Both the position numbers and the translations under genes were made by a program. A stretch of DNA of 64,000 nucleotides from Progne subis subis (taxonomy: Eukaryota > Chordata > Aves > Passeriformes > Hirundinidae), in assembly GCA_022316685.1 (NCBI GenBank), contig JAKJHU010000053.1, positions 1,729,636 to 1,793,635 of the forward strand. Reading direction: 5' to 3'. Numbering within the stretch: position 1 is the first letter of the stretch; each line of letters begins with the position of its first letter. Shown one piece after another: positions 1 to 12,700 of this stretch. The notes under the pieces are model-generated. The model was not told where the DNA came from, made no database searches, and saw only the letters and a program-made list of their open reading frames with translations.

Positions 1-3000
1 AATTTTTTACAAAAAATGAAACCAGGCAAAAGGCTGAGTCCCCTAGGAATGGACACCAAATCATTTTAAATTTGCACTAAGAAGGTAACCCAAAACTGAT
101 TTCCTATTTATTTTCAAAACACGATTTGTAAATTATATATCAAAAAAACCTGGCTCTAGTAATGTATTTTTTATGCAGGACCTGTGCTGACTCTTCTCTC
201 TAAATGGATTTCTAGCTATTATACCCTTTCCCAGAAATAAGCTTTTCAAATGCAACCTCAGAAATATTTAGTATACATGCAATAGTCATTTCACTTCAAG
301 GTTTTCTTTAAATAATTGCCACCAAATTGGTTCCCATGGTCACCTCATGCATCACAGAGATACATTTGGCAGGTAAACAGTTCCTTAGCAACATTAGCAC
401 TACCTTTTATAGTGCTTTTTAGTAGACACAAATAAAAGGGTTTGCATTCAATCAGTAACAAATCCCAGTTTCAGTCATGCAGTAGATCTAGAATATCTGG
501 CTCAGATTATCTGATTTATTCAAAGCAGTCTGTGTTCTTGCCAAATCTCACACTGCCAAGCACATTTCAGGGATTTTTTTAAAGCAGCATCCTGTCCAAA
601 GCAGGAGAAAAAGGCTTGAGGTTTCTGGGGAAGGTGCAGCCTCAGTAACGAAGTTGTGTCCAGCACTGACCATACAAACAAGGCCAGTCTTTGAAGTCTT
701 TGTTCCAGCTACAAAGACTGATGACATATAAACACACATAAACAAACCTGACTCTGTATTTGATGTAAGATCTTGTGGCAGATGTCAGACTCCCAGTCTC
801 TGAATGCAAAGCTGTCTCCTTCAGAAGCCTCCTGCACACCACTCACCTCACAGCCTCTCTGAAGGAGGAGGGATGGCCAAGGCACCTGGAAATGCAGGAG
901 GTAACACCAGGTTCTTGTGCTCTCACCACTGACTGTGTGCTCCAGGCTCTCTTTTAGTTCTGGCTGGTTGCTCAACAGCAACAGCTAATTTTTCCCTCTT
1001 TATCCCTTTTACATTAAGCAGGAAAATGTCTTAAATTATTTTATTCTGCTGACTGACTTAGACCTATATGTAAGGAAGTCGAGGAAAAAAATGCCACTGT
1101 GCTCACTTGATCTGAAATCCACCAAGAGAAAATACTGTTTTAAACTCCTCAGAATGATGCACATGCACTCTTAAAAAGGAAAATTTAAAAATCGTGGAAG
1201 GCTTTTCTGACCAAAGAGTGTGGTAGGACAGCCCTGAGAAATCCTCCTTTTCTAAGGTCAAGTTGGGACCATGTAAGTGAATTCAGTGTCTCTATGATGT
1301 CCTTCAGCTTAAAGACACTTCTCTTTCCTAATGACAAATAGTAAGAAGAAAAATCTTATTTATACCAAAAATGAGTCACCTGCTGCAACTGTGCTCCCTA
1401 TTTATTTTGTAGATGCCAGATAACTGTCTTTCAACTGCTAAAAAATTCACACCCAAGACAAGCAGTAAAATTTTAATAAATGCTTTTAGACAGGAATTCA
1501 GAAGAGCACTTATCCCAGAAGATGCCACAAATGCTTTGCTTGGCTCACAGATAGATATATTTAATGGGGCCACAGCCCAATGGTTTTCTAAGTAGGTTTA
1601 AGTCTCCATTTAGCTAACACACTTAGTAGATAACTCTACATGGAAACACCAGCACTTGACCAGCTACTATGCCCAGACAACTTCAGAGCTAAAGAGAGAC
1701 TGCTACCAAGAATGACCCTGCAAAAATAGCAGTGACAGGAGACTGTGAAATCATGATACTGGGAGAACACTGAAAAAAGGAATATACAATTTAGAAAACC
1801 AAAGCAAAACAGAAAAAAAACCCCTGACTGCTTACTACAAACTTCTAGGATAAATGCAGATTATATCCGAGCCAAATTCAGTTTCCATTTTGCCACCAAG
1901 CGTGGATCCAAGCCAGGGAAAATTCATCTCTCCTGCTGCAACCCGACACCTGAAGGGTGGGACCAACCAAACCAGGTCCCTATCTGATTTCCCAGTCTGC
2001 AGCTGTCCTTTCTCATTAGTTACAATGGGTCATTACATTTGTAAATTTACCTTAACTCACAATCTCTACTGGCAGGGAAGAGCCAAACAGGAGGAGATGA
2101 AAAACCTGCAGCACTCCTGTTGCCAAGGTGCGGGAGATGGGAAAAGAGGAGAGCTCCTGAGTCGTTGCCATGACTGCAAGGAAAAAGGCTTTACTATGTA
2201 AAGAGCTAATCATTTCAAAATGCTCCATCCCTTGAGAATGTGCATGAACCTTGAAGGGAAATTTCACACTAAGCATTCAGAAGCTGTCATTCGCACATCT
2301 GTATAATTTTCTTGTGCTAATTCCACTTCCCTTTTATTTCTTTTTTTTCTCTATAAATCGGATGAACTGTAGTAGTGGCACCAAACTACAGAGCCTTGCT
2401 ACATGATCATTAACCCTATGTTTCAAAGCAGGAAATAATGAAAAGCTCATTCCCCTCAAATTAAAATTGCATTTTACTGCCTTCATCTTATCACACAAAT
2501 GCCAGAATTCTGCTACAAGAGGCATGAACTACTGACGAAATTTCTAAAGCTTCAAACGAAGCCTTCCATTTTCTTGACACAGATCTCCTTTAAAATGCAA
2601 GGTGGATTTTGTTTTGCTTTAATCCATTTATGCACTTGTACATAGAGCATTTTCAATCTTGTAATTATTCATTCAGCAACTCTTCTAATGTGTGAGCCCA
2701 TAAAGAGGTGATTTGGGAAGGTTTTAAACTCAGTTTCCCCCCTACCTTTCAATCTGTAGTACTCAGCCTACCCATCACACAGAAAAGAACTCAGCAATAA
2801 AAGCTTGGCTTTATTTGAGGCTTAGTCAGAGCTAAATGCAATGGTACAATTTTAGGAATCACCATCTATCAGGTGCAAGCATCTGTTCCCTCCTCCAAGC
2901 CATGGAAAGAAACATGTAAATATTTCAGTGTCCAGTACTGGAAGGCCATTTAAACCAGCCTGCACCAATGAACTATGAGCACATTCCATTCGTTTCACAG

Positions 3001-6000
3001 CAAGAGGGGTAAGAAAACCCAAAACTCCACACAGCCAACTGCAAGAGCCTGGGAAGAATTTCACTGTGGGAAGCCCATGACATTTCCTGCAGGGGAATCG
3101 TTTACTCCAGACCTAAACACCATTCCCTGCCAGCTCCACTTTCCTGCTAACAGTTCCCCAGTGTGAGAGAGGGACCCAGCCCATGACAGGTGATGGTGGC
3201 AAACAACAGCTGCCTGTGGTGGTTCAGTTCCAGAAAGCCACAGTTCATCTAAGGGACACGATTCTTGATCTGGTTACACCGAGAGCAAACGTGTTCAGGC
3301 AATTTGTGATCCGTGATCAGAAGAGCGCAGTTCTCAAGAGTGAGCACGGGGAGACACGAAAGCATCAGGGCACTGTGGGGTAAAACACACAGCCAGACTC
3401 CTACTGATAAAAAAAATAATCAGAACAAGCTAACTGTGCCTTGGGAAATAGATTGCTGACTTGATAGCAAACATTTGCCTATTTTGCTACCTCAAAGCCT
3501 CCAAGTTTGCTTAGAACAAAGAGCAGAATTAATGCATTCTCATTACGCAGAAACCCACTGTAATTTAATCAGCTATTTAGCAAAGACTTCAGCAGATAGC
3601 TAAATTTCACTTTTAAAAGGCATTTCTTCCACAATACTGACGTTCATGATGTTACCGAAAACTTTTTTGAAGTCTAAGCAAGATGCTCAGCTTAGACAAG
3701 ATGCCAGTAGAAAGATGACACACTTCAGTTTTACTTCTCACATTTTTGCAAACACAGGGACAATCAATCAGTTTAGCTGAGCACAACTCAAATTAAACAA
3801 GACATCTAATTCACTCATCCAATTTGTCAATGTTAACTACTAGTTCTCCAAAGGCAGAGTCAGCCACAGTTATTACTTTTCCTCTAACTTATATTTACTG
3901 CAGTGGTAGAAAAGAAAACAATCCTCCCCCCACCTCACTGCCCCCTCCAAATTTGTCGTCACACAAGGGTTAAGGAGCTTGTCAGACAGCACAGTGCTGG
4001 GCTGGGTGCTGGTGAGGATGGACTGGTAAGCAGGACAGCACAAGAGGGTACAGTCTAAATGAGGATGCAGCTTTAATTGCTCAGGCAACTTCTATCAGCT
4101 TAATACTTGGAGTAAGGCAGGTCCCACAGCAGCTCCCTGGAATTTCATCAATCTGCAACTGCCTGCACATAAATTCCACCTTTTCAGAAGATGCAACCTG
4201 TAACAATTTGCATGCTAGACAGAGAAGCTCTGGTAGCTGTCAACCTCCCAAGGTCACCCTGCTCTCATCAGAGCAGCCAAAATACAAAAAAGAAACACAT
4301 CAGAGAAAGATGAAGAGAAGCAGCTGTGTAACTCCAAGCCACCCACCCCATCCCTGGGTTTGGGATCACTGTGGCAGACACAGCTGATATGGGATGTCTG
4401 CACCTTGTGTCTGCAAATGTCAGAAATCAAGGGGCACGATCCAATAACAATCAATTCCCTCCCCAGATCCAGCTTGCCAGGGCAGCTGGGAAGGCAGGAA
4501 GGGTCCAAATGTGCAAAATGCCTTTCCACCAATTACTCAGTGCCAAAGGCTGCCAGGAAAACACACAGACAGCCCAGGGCAGCAGGGACAGGTTCATGGA
4601 GAGGTGGCTCAGCATATAAAGCTGTGGGAATAAGGGGGACATTCAAAGGGATGATGTTTGTTCTCCCAGGTAAACATTATGGTTATGGAGCCCAGCTTTC
4701 CTGGATGGCTGAACACCCTGCTGCCCTTGGGAAGTGGTGAATTAATTCCTTATTTTGCTCTGCTTGTGTGTGCAGCTCTTGCTTTACTTGTTAAACTCCC
4801 TTTATCTCAGCCCACAAGTCTTCCCCTTTTCTGACCCTCTCCCCCATCCCACTGGTTGGGCAGTGAGTGAGTGGCTGTGTGGGGCTTAGCTGCTGACTGG
4901 AGTTAAACCAGGACAGGGTGTTATGCCCCCAAAGTTAAAATTATTAAAATAACAGCTTCCAATGACTTAGAACAACCTAGAAGTGTCCTGTTCATCAAGA
5001 TGGCTGTGCAGAGCCATCCTACTCTCAGCCCCAAAGAGCAATAGATCTGTCTGCTGTTGTACCACTTGGAGGAAAAAACACACCAAAGAAGTAACAACAC
5101 CCTCTCAAACAAATATTTTTTAAAAACATATCCAGCTCTTCTAATGGTAAAACACAGCTTTGTTTGTTCTTAGTTTCTGTTGACAAGATCTCTCAAAGTT
5201 GAGAGTTGCAGCTCTTTCTATAATGGCCTATTTTGATGAAAAAATTTGAAGTAAGCCATTACAACCATGCCAAGACCACTGTATTTCATCACTCCAATCC
5301 AATTACCAAATGAACAGATACTGGTAAAACATCAGCCAGTTATCTCCCAGACAGTGCCAATCTCATGTTGACAGAAAGCAAGTGGAATGGAGGTTTAAAT
5401 CAGAAAGAAAATGAGAGATTTGGGAAGACTGGAGAACCTCATCATGCCAGGAGGTCAAAGAATTTTTTCAGCAACTCATTTTGCCACTGGAAATGGATAA
5501 GAAGTTTACAGGCTTCTGATCCTCAGAACAGTCCCTCACACAAAAGGTGAGATGATTTCAAAGAACAGGGGCTGGATTACACATTTATAGATCACAGACA
5601 TATTTAACAGGTCAGAGGGCCTAAAAAGATTAAAACATTAGTGTTTGTAGAGTAACGGCTTCTTCGGAAAGCTGTGCCAAGACATCGTCATTAAGCAGAG
5701 TTTGCCAGGCCCTAAAATCTCAAAAAGCATTTGTGGAGTGTCAGATGGAGCTTTGAAATCCATCTCACACTCTTCTCTGTTTTGCCATCTTGCCCGTAAA
5801 CCTTAAAGTACGAAACCTGAGAGAGACAAGTGAATTTACAAAAGCTGGCATGGCAGCTACAGATCAGTATTTGATTACAGCTCTTGGCATGTGCTGAACC
5901 ACCACACCAGCACCCCAGAGACCACCTGTATGCAGAGGATTCCTCCAGCAGAGAAGGGAGATAGAACCTCAAACCACTTCTTCATCATTTGTACAGGGTC

Positions 6001-9000
6001 TTCTGGAGCATTACATTTACATATTTATTTATATGTAGATATATATATTTTTTAAATGGCTGCTCCACCATCTACGAGGGAAAACTCCACCACTATAGTG
6101 ACTAACACAGCAGAATGCACATGGATAATATGCAGTTGTTCCCAGCAGCATCCTGATTAAAGCAACTAAAAGAACTTGAGGAGACTAGAAAAATCACAGT
6201 AAATAAAATACAAAAAAATTCTGTGATACTCATTGCCTTTCATCAGTTATTTCTTCAGAATTTCTGTGTTTGACATGCATAGGACTAGAACTGAAAGAAT
6301 AACACTTGTTGGATGTTGTTAAATCTTCAGTACTTGCCAGAATTACTTCTGGCAAGTAGAATTTTTGTAAATTTTTATCCAATTAGTGCATACAACAAAT
6401 GTTGCTTATGTGCAGCTAAACTCAGCTTCCTGGAAAACGTCCCTACAAATGGCCATCTGATTAGTGCCCATCAGGAGGAACATACTGTATCTGAACAGGG
6501 GGACTGGGAGAAAAACAAATGACCAAAAAGAAGCAGTAGGCACTCTGCTAGGATCCCAAGAGAGAGCAGTACCTTTGCTCATCTGAGGCACAAATTCGAA
6601 AGGGCTGGAAAAAAATCCAGCTTATCTTCCAAAGTCTTTTTATTGCCTTTTGTCAGGTCAGTGATTGAAACCACACACCATCCTTCTGGAACCTGAGTGA
6701 AGTTTTTCTGGTGCTCTGAACAAGTGATTTCAAACACTGAAAATATCTGGATTCTAGTCCTATTTCATGCTCTTTCTGAATCTTGTCACAAAGTAACTGA
6801 TGACTTCAATCACACTGCAACACTGATTTCCTGCCCTGGATCAATACAAAACGTTTCTTGATTAGGTTTTTGGTGCTAGGAAGAATTTCATCACTACCAA
6901 TCTTACTGACTGGCACCTTAAAGTGCTAGTATATGAAGAACCCCATATTTATTTTTAAACAAAGGTTTCCACATGTACATATAGACTGAGCTACAAACAA
7001 TCCATACTGGCAAATAGCTCACAAAAAAGGGGAAAGAAAGGAGACAACAGAGCTGTGAAGGGACAGGGAGTGAGCACCCAATGAGCGTATGGAAGGCAAG
7101 GGATACTGGGCAGATTTCAGAAGCAGTGCAGAGCGCTGACAGCACAACTGCAAGAATCTTTTGCTTAAATACAGACAAGAGGCATGAAAATCCAATTGAA
7201 GACTCAGCACACATACCATCTAAGAGACCAAGAATGTCACTCGCTGTTCTCTATTTTAGTGAGGAGACTTTACCTCAAAGTATGTATTGAAATCTAAACC
7301 AAAGACTATTTTAAAGTGTAATTTAAATGTTTCAAGTCCTACCTCCAGACAGAGGTATTTATCTGTCATATTTATATAGCAACTTCATCCTCAAGCTTCC
7401 TTAAACATTTCACAATTATATATTTGAGTACTGCGAAATTCTGTTCACTGCCGGGGTGGCTGCCATAATGACCAGAGCAACAGGATATCCCTCAATTAAA
7501 AAACCCAGTGCAGTTTAATTTGAGTGAACATTATGGTACAGTCTTGTTCCCCCTGACTGCATTCAAGGACATTACCCACACTATACACTTTGACAGGAAA
7601 ACCAAATTCTGTACATAAACCAGCTCCTATCAGCTCCCAGAACTGATCCAGCCTGTGCACTGGATAAGGCAGAAAAGCTGATAAAAACTTGGCATATGAT
7701 TAATTAAGACTATTGCCATGCATATTCACAAGCAGGGTGAACTGGAAGTGTTCAACAATGTTTAGATTTTAGCACTTTCCCATTTTCTACATTGATCTTT
7801 GCAGTCTCAATAGATTCATTGTAGCTGATTTGTGTATATATTTGTGATCTATCTATGTGCTATATGTTTGTAAGATGTTTGCTCTGTCTGCACTGAGTTG
7901 ACCTCAGTGTGATTCAGGAAAACCAAAGATAGAAACACAAACTCCTTATTTAGTAAAGGGAGAAAAACAAGTGCCTCCCAGAAAGAACTTATTTCACAGA
8001 CCTAGGCTGATGACCTAAGGTGGATGTTGTGAAAACCTCCCTGCAGCAGCAAGCTTTTCTATTTATTCTAAATATATATCATTTCCCCCTCTGCAGTGCC
8101 CAAGGTCTGCTAAATTCACACAGATTAAATGGACATGAAGGAACAGATGGCTGGAGGCCAGTGTTTGAGCATGTCTGGTTGTGTAAAACAGCACACACTT
8201 CCAGGGGGCACATGAAGAGGCTTGGCGTGTGAAAGGTGGATGAATAGGAATTCATCTGGAAAAAAAGGAAACACAATGGCTATCATACAGGAAGTTCATA
8301 ATGAGCAATTGAGCCGGGGTCCTCAGGACTGAGTGACACTGGTCACACATGTGGCCAAAAAGCCCACCCCGATAAGAATAGCTGCAGTCAGCCTGCTTCA
8401 GCCAGGAGCCAGTTTCAGAACATATGGCAAAACAAATGATTCAATGCAATCTGCTCGTTCTGCCACTTCCCCTAAATATTGCTGTACTCACATCCTCTGC
8501 TTTTTGCCTTATTACAGTGTTACTATTTCAGAGCATGGAAAACACCTGTAGGGATGACAGAAACCTACAGAATTACTAACACGATGTGCTGCTGTGGAGA
8601 TTCTCATGCTGTTTGCATAGATCAGCTTGAGATGTTTACACATATCTTGCCTGTTACTCATGTGAGACAAAGGAAGAGAAGGGAAAGCCAGGTTTATGTT
8701 GCTTGCTCCTTTTTCTTCCTTGCATGCAAAAATGGATGCATTCTCCCAGTACATCTGGATTTCAACCAGCTCCCACCCAGCACCGCTGCCCTTAAGCTTT
8801 GTGAGGCTCACAAGAAACAGAAGTTTTACCATTTAAAACCCAATTCACATCCTTCAAATTTTTAAAATACCAACTTTTCAGGCCTATAATATCCTGAAAC
8901 AAAAATCTCAGTAAGCCATCTAAGGTTTGAAAACTTTTTTCCTTTTATAGAAGAGGCTGTACAAATAAATAAGCAAACACACTACACAAGCAGTGACGTC

Positions 9001-9647
9001 TGAGACATCACTGTCGCCACAACTCATTCATCTATCAGAAGTCTTGCCATGTTTATTATTTTAAGAGCCACTGATTTCCACCAGAATCAGACTGTATAGA
9101 CTATAAAAAACTCCAGTCTGTTGATTTTTTAAAATCAACTTCTCTTAATGGCAAAGGGAAGGTGTTTGAAAACTTGAACTTTAGGAACAGAAAAGGACAA
9201 CAGGAAGTATAAACGTATTGTAAGGCTTTCATTTAGTTTTTTTCTATATAGCTTAGGCTTTAGAAACAAATCTATCCTGGGGATCTTAGCTACATGGAAT
9301 CAGACTGAAAGACTGCTCTTGGTTTCAGTGAGGTTCTTTTCCTGGTTCTGCCAGTAAGCTGCTGTGTGACCTTGGATTATTCCCTCCTCACTGTGCTCTG
9401 CCTCCTCTTTGCTCTCTTCCTTCCTGGTCATTGTTTAGGTCATTAATCCTGACCCTTTGAAGCTCTAAACATGTACCTTGGCATATTGTAGGTAGTCCAC
9501 TAAACTGATGGGACTACTCACAGAGAACACTCACAGATATAGTGTAAATATATATAGTTAATTAATTAATATATACATATAAACATTTAAACTGCCAGCT
9601 CCATTCTGGTTGTTATCTACAGAAACTGATCTTGTGGGGCACAGTAC
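1..9647 (-). other. PPIL2: PPIL2 intron 12 (partial)
   Basis: I searched by eye for the next PPIL2 exon (the FHRSIRNFVIQGGDPTGTG region) and did not find it, so the intron exceeds 9.6 kb. It holds the LTR fragment at about 4.6-4.9 kb and a near-palindrome at 8991-9013. Nothing else was recognised. Confidence 0.8.
4612..4915 (+). mobile_element. Avian endogenous retrovirus LTR fragment (solo)
   Basis: A TATA-like ATATAAA near 4614, a block reading TGGATGGCTGAACACCCTGC, a candidate ATTAAA-type signal region with CTTTATCTCAGCCCACAAG, and the end GTTAAACCAGGACA resemble an LTR that is common in bird genomes. The boundaries are approximate and no second LTR or internal region is present. The family name is not assigned. 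It is in PPIL2 intron 12, antisense to the gene. Confidence 0.6.
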
Positions 9648-9754
9648 CATGTCACAGTGCAGCTCCAAGTTTAGGTCTCCTTTATTAGTGTGAAGTCGCA
9701 CATATCCCTTCTTCTTCACATACTGGTATCTCACAACATCTTCTTCAATAGCAG
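9648..9754 (-). CDS. PPIL2: PPIL2 coding exon 12 (start of cyclophilin domain); last PPIL2 exon in window
   Basis: Encodes residues 265-299, starting AIEEDVVRYQYVKKK and continuing GYVRLHTNKGDLNLELHCDM. The cyclophilin-like fold begins here. The acceptor is GTAG. I placed the donor after the Met299 codon (GTACTG), because the human protein continues Asp-Leu-Thr-Pro at this point. That donor is weak. The next exon is not found between 1 and 9647. Confidence 0.92.
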
Positions 9755-12700
9755 CTACATCAAAGCAGAAGACAGTGATTAGCTCTCTGTAAGCTTGCTC
9801 ATTGATCTTTAGAAATCATCAGTAAATCTTTCATAGAACCTACTGTCTGACCTCTTCTCCTGTGGTACCGGGTCTCGAGGGATCCTACTCTGCAATTCAT
9901 CTATGATAACCTTGCATTAATCTCTGTGCAAAACACTTTCCATTATAGCAACCCACCAACTCTTTGAGAACCAACCAAATAATGTATATTTTAAATCCCA
10001 GAAGCATTCAGTGTTACCAACTATAATTTTCAAGCAACGTCTACCAACCACAAACGTTACTTTGAACCCAAATTGCTTCTTGTCAATCCTGCAAGCCAAG
10101 CAGGTAGTCATCAGTCAACCACAAACTGCTGACATAGAGACCTACCCACTTCTGAAACAACTCAAGCTGTTACTGGAGACATTCCTGGTAAGTCAAAGCA
10201 AAGGATCAATCTATGATGTTTTCATTCCCATTTTGTCAAAATGTCCAGTTAGTCAGATATTTTCTGTACTCAGTCACCTTCAGATCACTGTAACTTACCC
10301 AGTAAAGGAATGGAATTTGGTAAACAGTTTCAGCAATGCGTTCAATCTTTGCCCAAGTATGTGCAATCTAAACTTTCTCAACTGGAAATACTAATGACTC
10401 AGCTATTTAATCAATACCCAAACTAAATAAATCTTATACATTTGTGTTTAGGCTGGAGAGTAAAAGGAAAACTTTATTGTATTAAAATGTATTTTTATGC
10501 AAAAAGCAGTTAACTAAAAGTTACCCTCACAAGGTTTGCTGTTGTTCTAATGAATACTGGGGTAGGCCAAAAAGCTGGGCAAGGTTTTGTATGGTATCTG
10601 AGGAGAGATTATATTTCATTCCTAACTTAGAAAGGGGGATATGTCAATCTGTCGTCCCTAGGCATAGAAAATGTCTCATCAATTTTCATTCAAAAGCAGT
10701 AACAGTCATTCAAAGCCAAAGCTTGATCATAATTGCTCCAATATTTTCAGAACAACCTCACTGGAAAGTAAGGATGTATCTGGTCAGGGAATACATTTCC
10801 ATGGCAGTAGCACTGACCAATTACCAATGCACTCCTTCAGCCCTCATAAATGTGTATGTGCTAAGGAGCACACTTTGAAACTTAGAAATAAATAAACAGT
10901 TTGTAGATAGGTAGTGCTGGTACCTGCTTCGTGGGTAGTTTCAGGCACCATTGCAGTGGAGGTGAAGGAAGCACTTACAGCTCCAGTGGAATAATGAGCC
11001 TGTTTGCAGAGGAAAAAGCAAGAGAAAGAGATATTAGATCTTAGAATTTATCTACCAAAGATACTATATAAGCATTAGAAAAGCACAAATACCATCCTTC
11101 TGAAAGCAGACTTTCTGCTTTAGCTCCTACTGAAAGAAATAAATACCCAGTGCAGTGATCATTCTCCATCTGTTGCCCACATTTGCTCTGATGGAACTGT
11201 AGTTAAGGCTGCTCATGCGCTGAGCTAAAGGGGCTTAATGCTTCCACTACAATTTAATAACATCACTATGCAAAAATTCTATCATCAGAATTAATCTGTA
11301 TGTTCACGGGTGGAGACAGGCAAGGAGTATTTCTGCCAAGACATCTGTAGAAGTCTCCAGTGCTGCTGAGTGGAAGGAAAAATGCAGTGAACCACAGAGA
11401 TAGGGGAGAGCAAACCAGCCCCTTCCACAGCTGGCTCTGCTGCGTGCAGAGGCACCATCCCGTGCTTCTCAAGGTCTATTTTGAGCTCTGTAATTCTGCA
11501 GAAGGGAAACGTTAACGTCACACACGGATTTTGTAGTAAATTACAAAGATCTAATAAACCCAGAGACATGTTCAACAGCTCCAGGAAAATGCCTGTAAAG
11601 AGTGCAGGCCAGGTCAGTGCTCATTCTCTAAGGTTTCACTGCATCCTAAGCAAGTTTTCAGCTATGCCCATCCATGTCATAAACTGGCAATCTGACTCCC
11701 CAACACTGTAGAGCTCATCCTTACCTCTGTCCGCTTTGCTCTTCTCCCTACTTTTCTTTTTTTAAAAAAATTATTATTATTTTAACATTACAATGTCCCA
11801 AAAAAGGGGGCATTTGTGATCCTACTCCTCGGTCACACACACTCCCTAATCTGCTCCTAAGCCCCCTCATTGAAAGCTGTGTGCTGCACTGCTCTTAGTT
11901 TCCATGTAAATGTAATCAAAGCAAGGAGGCACGCACATCCCAGAATTATTGAAGGACAGAAGAACACTCTCTCTTGCCCATTTCAAACAGCCTTTGATGT
12001 AGGAAATCCAGATGCAGATGAATTGTTTCTCTTGACAACCAGGAACATGCACGTGGAAGAACATCCTTTAAAATATTCCACTAAACCCTGCATTCCAGTG
12101 GAAAAAGAAAATGGAGGAGCAGCTGTGGATGATTTATGTGTTTGTCCACACCAGAAATTATTCACCTGCACTACCCTCAAGGTGTGCTCTCTCTGCCAAT
12201 AAATGCAGGAAGCAATGATAAACAAAGTCAAAGTGAGAGATTACAACCTGGGAAAATGGTTCTGCCAACACACACACACAGCCACATCATAAGGATTCTT
12301 CCTTCTTCTTTTGATTCAGTTCTCAAATGTTTAGGTTCCTTTGCAATGATTTAACAAATAGAAACTCACTGACACATACTACGCATGTCTAAGGAATCCT
12401 GACATGATTCTCATCTTTTCATCTATGACGAATTTCTGTGTGAGAAGAAACAGAAGGAGCAGTGTTTGTTTATACTGCAATAAGGCCTCTAAGAAGAAAA
12501 ACAACTATTACCATTCTTGAAGGAGTCAATCAGTACCAAACTACAAATTAAGTCAACTTACTGCATTCAGCTTATCCACTTTCTTCTTTTCAGGAGCCTT
12601 CATGGTAGCTGCTAAAATATCATCACCTTTGAATTCCTTATAAAGCTCCAGTAAGGTCTCTCGGGTCTCTGTATTTGTGTTTTTCAAATAGTAAGATGGA

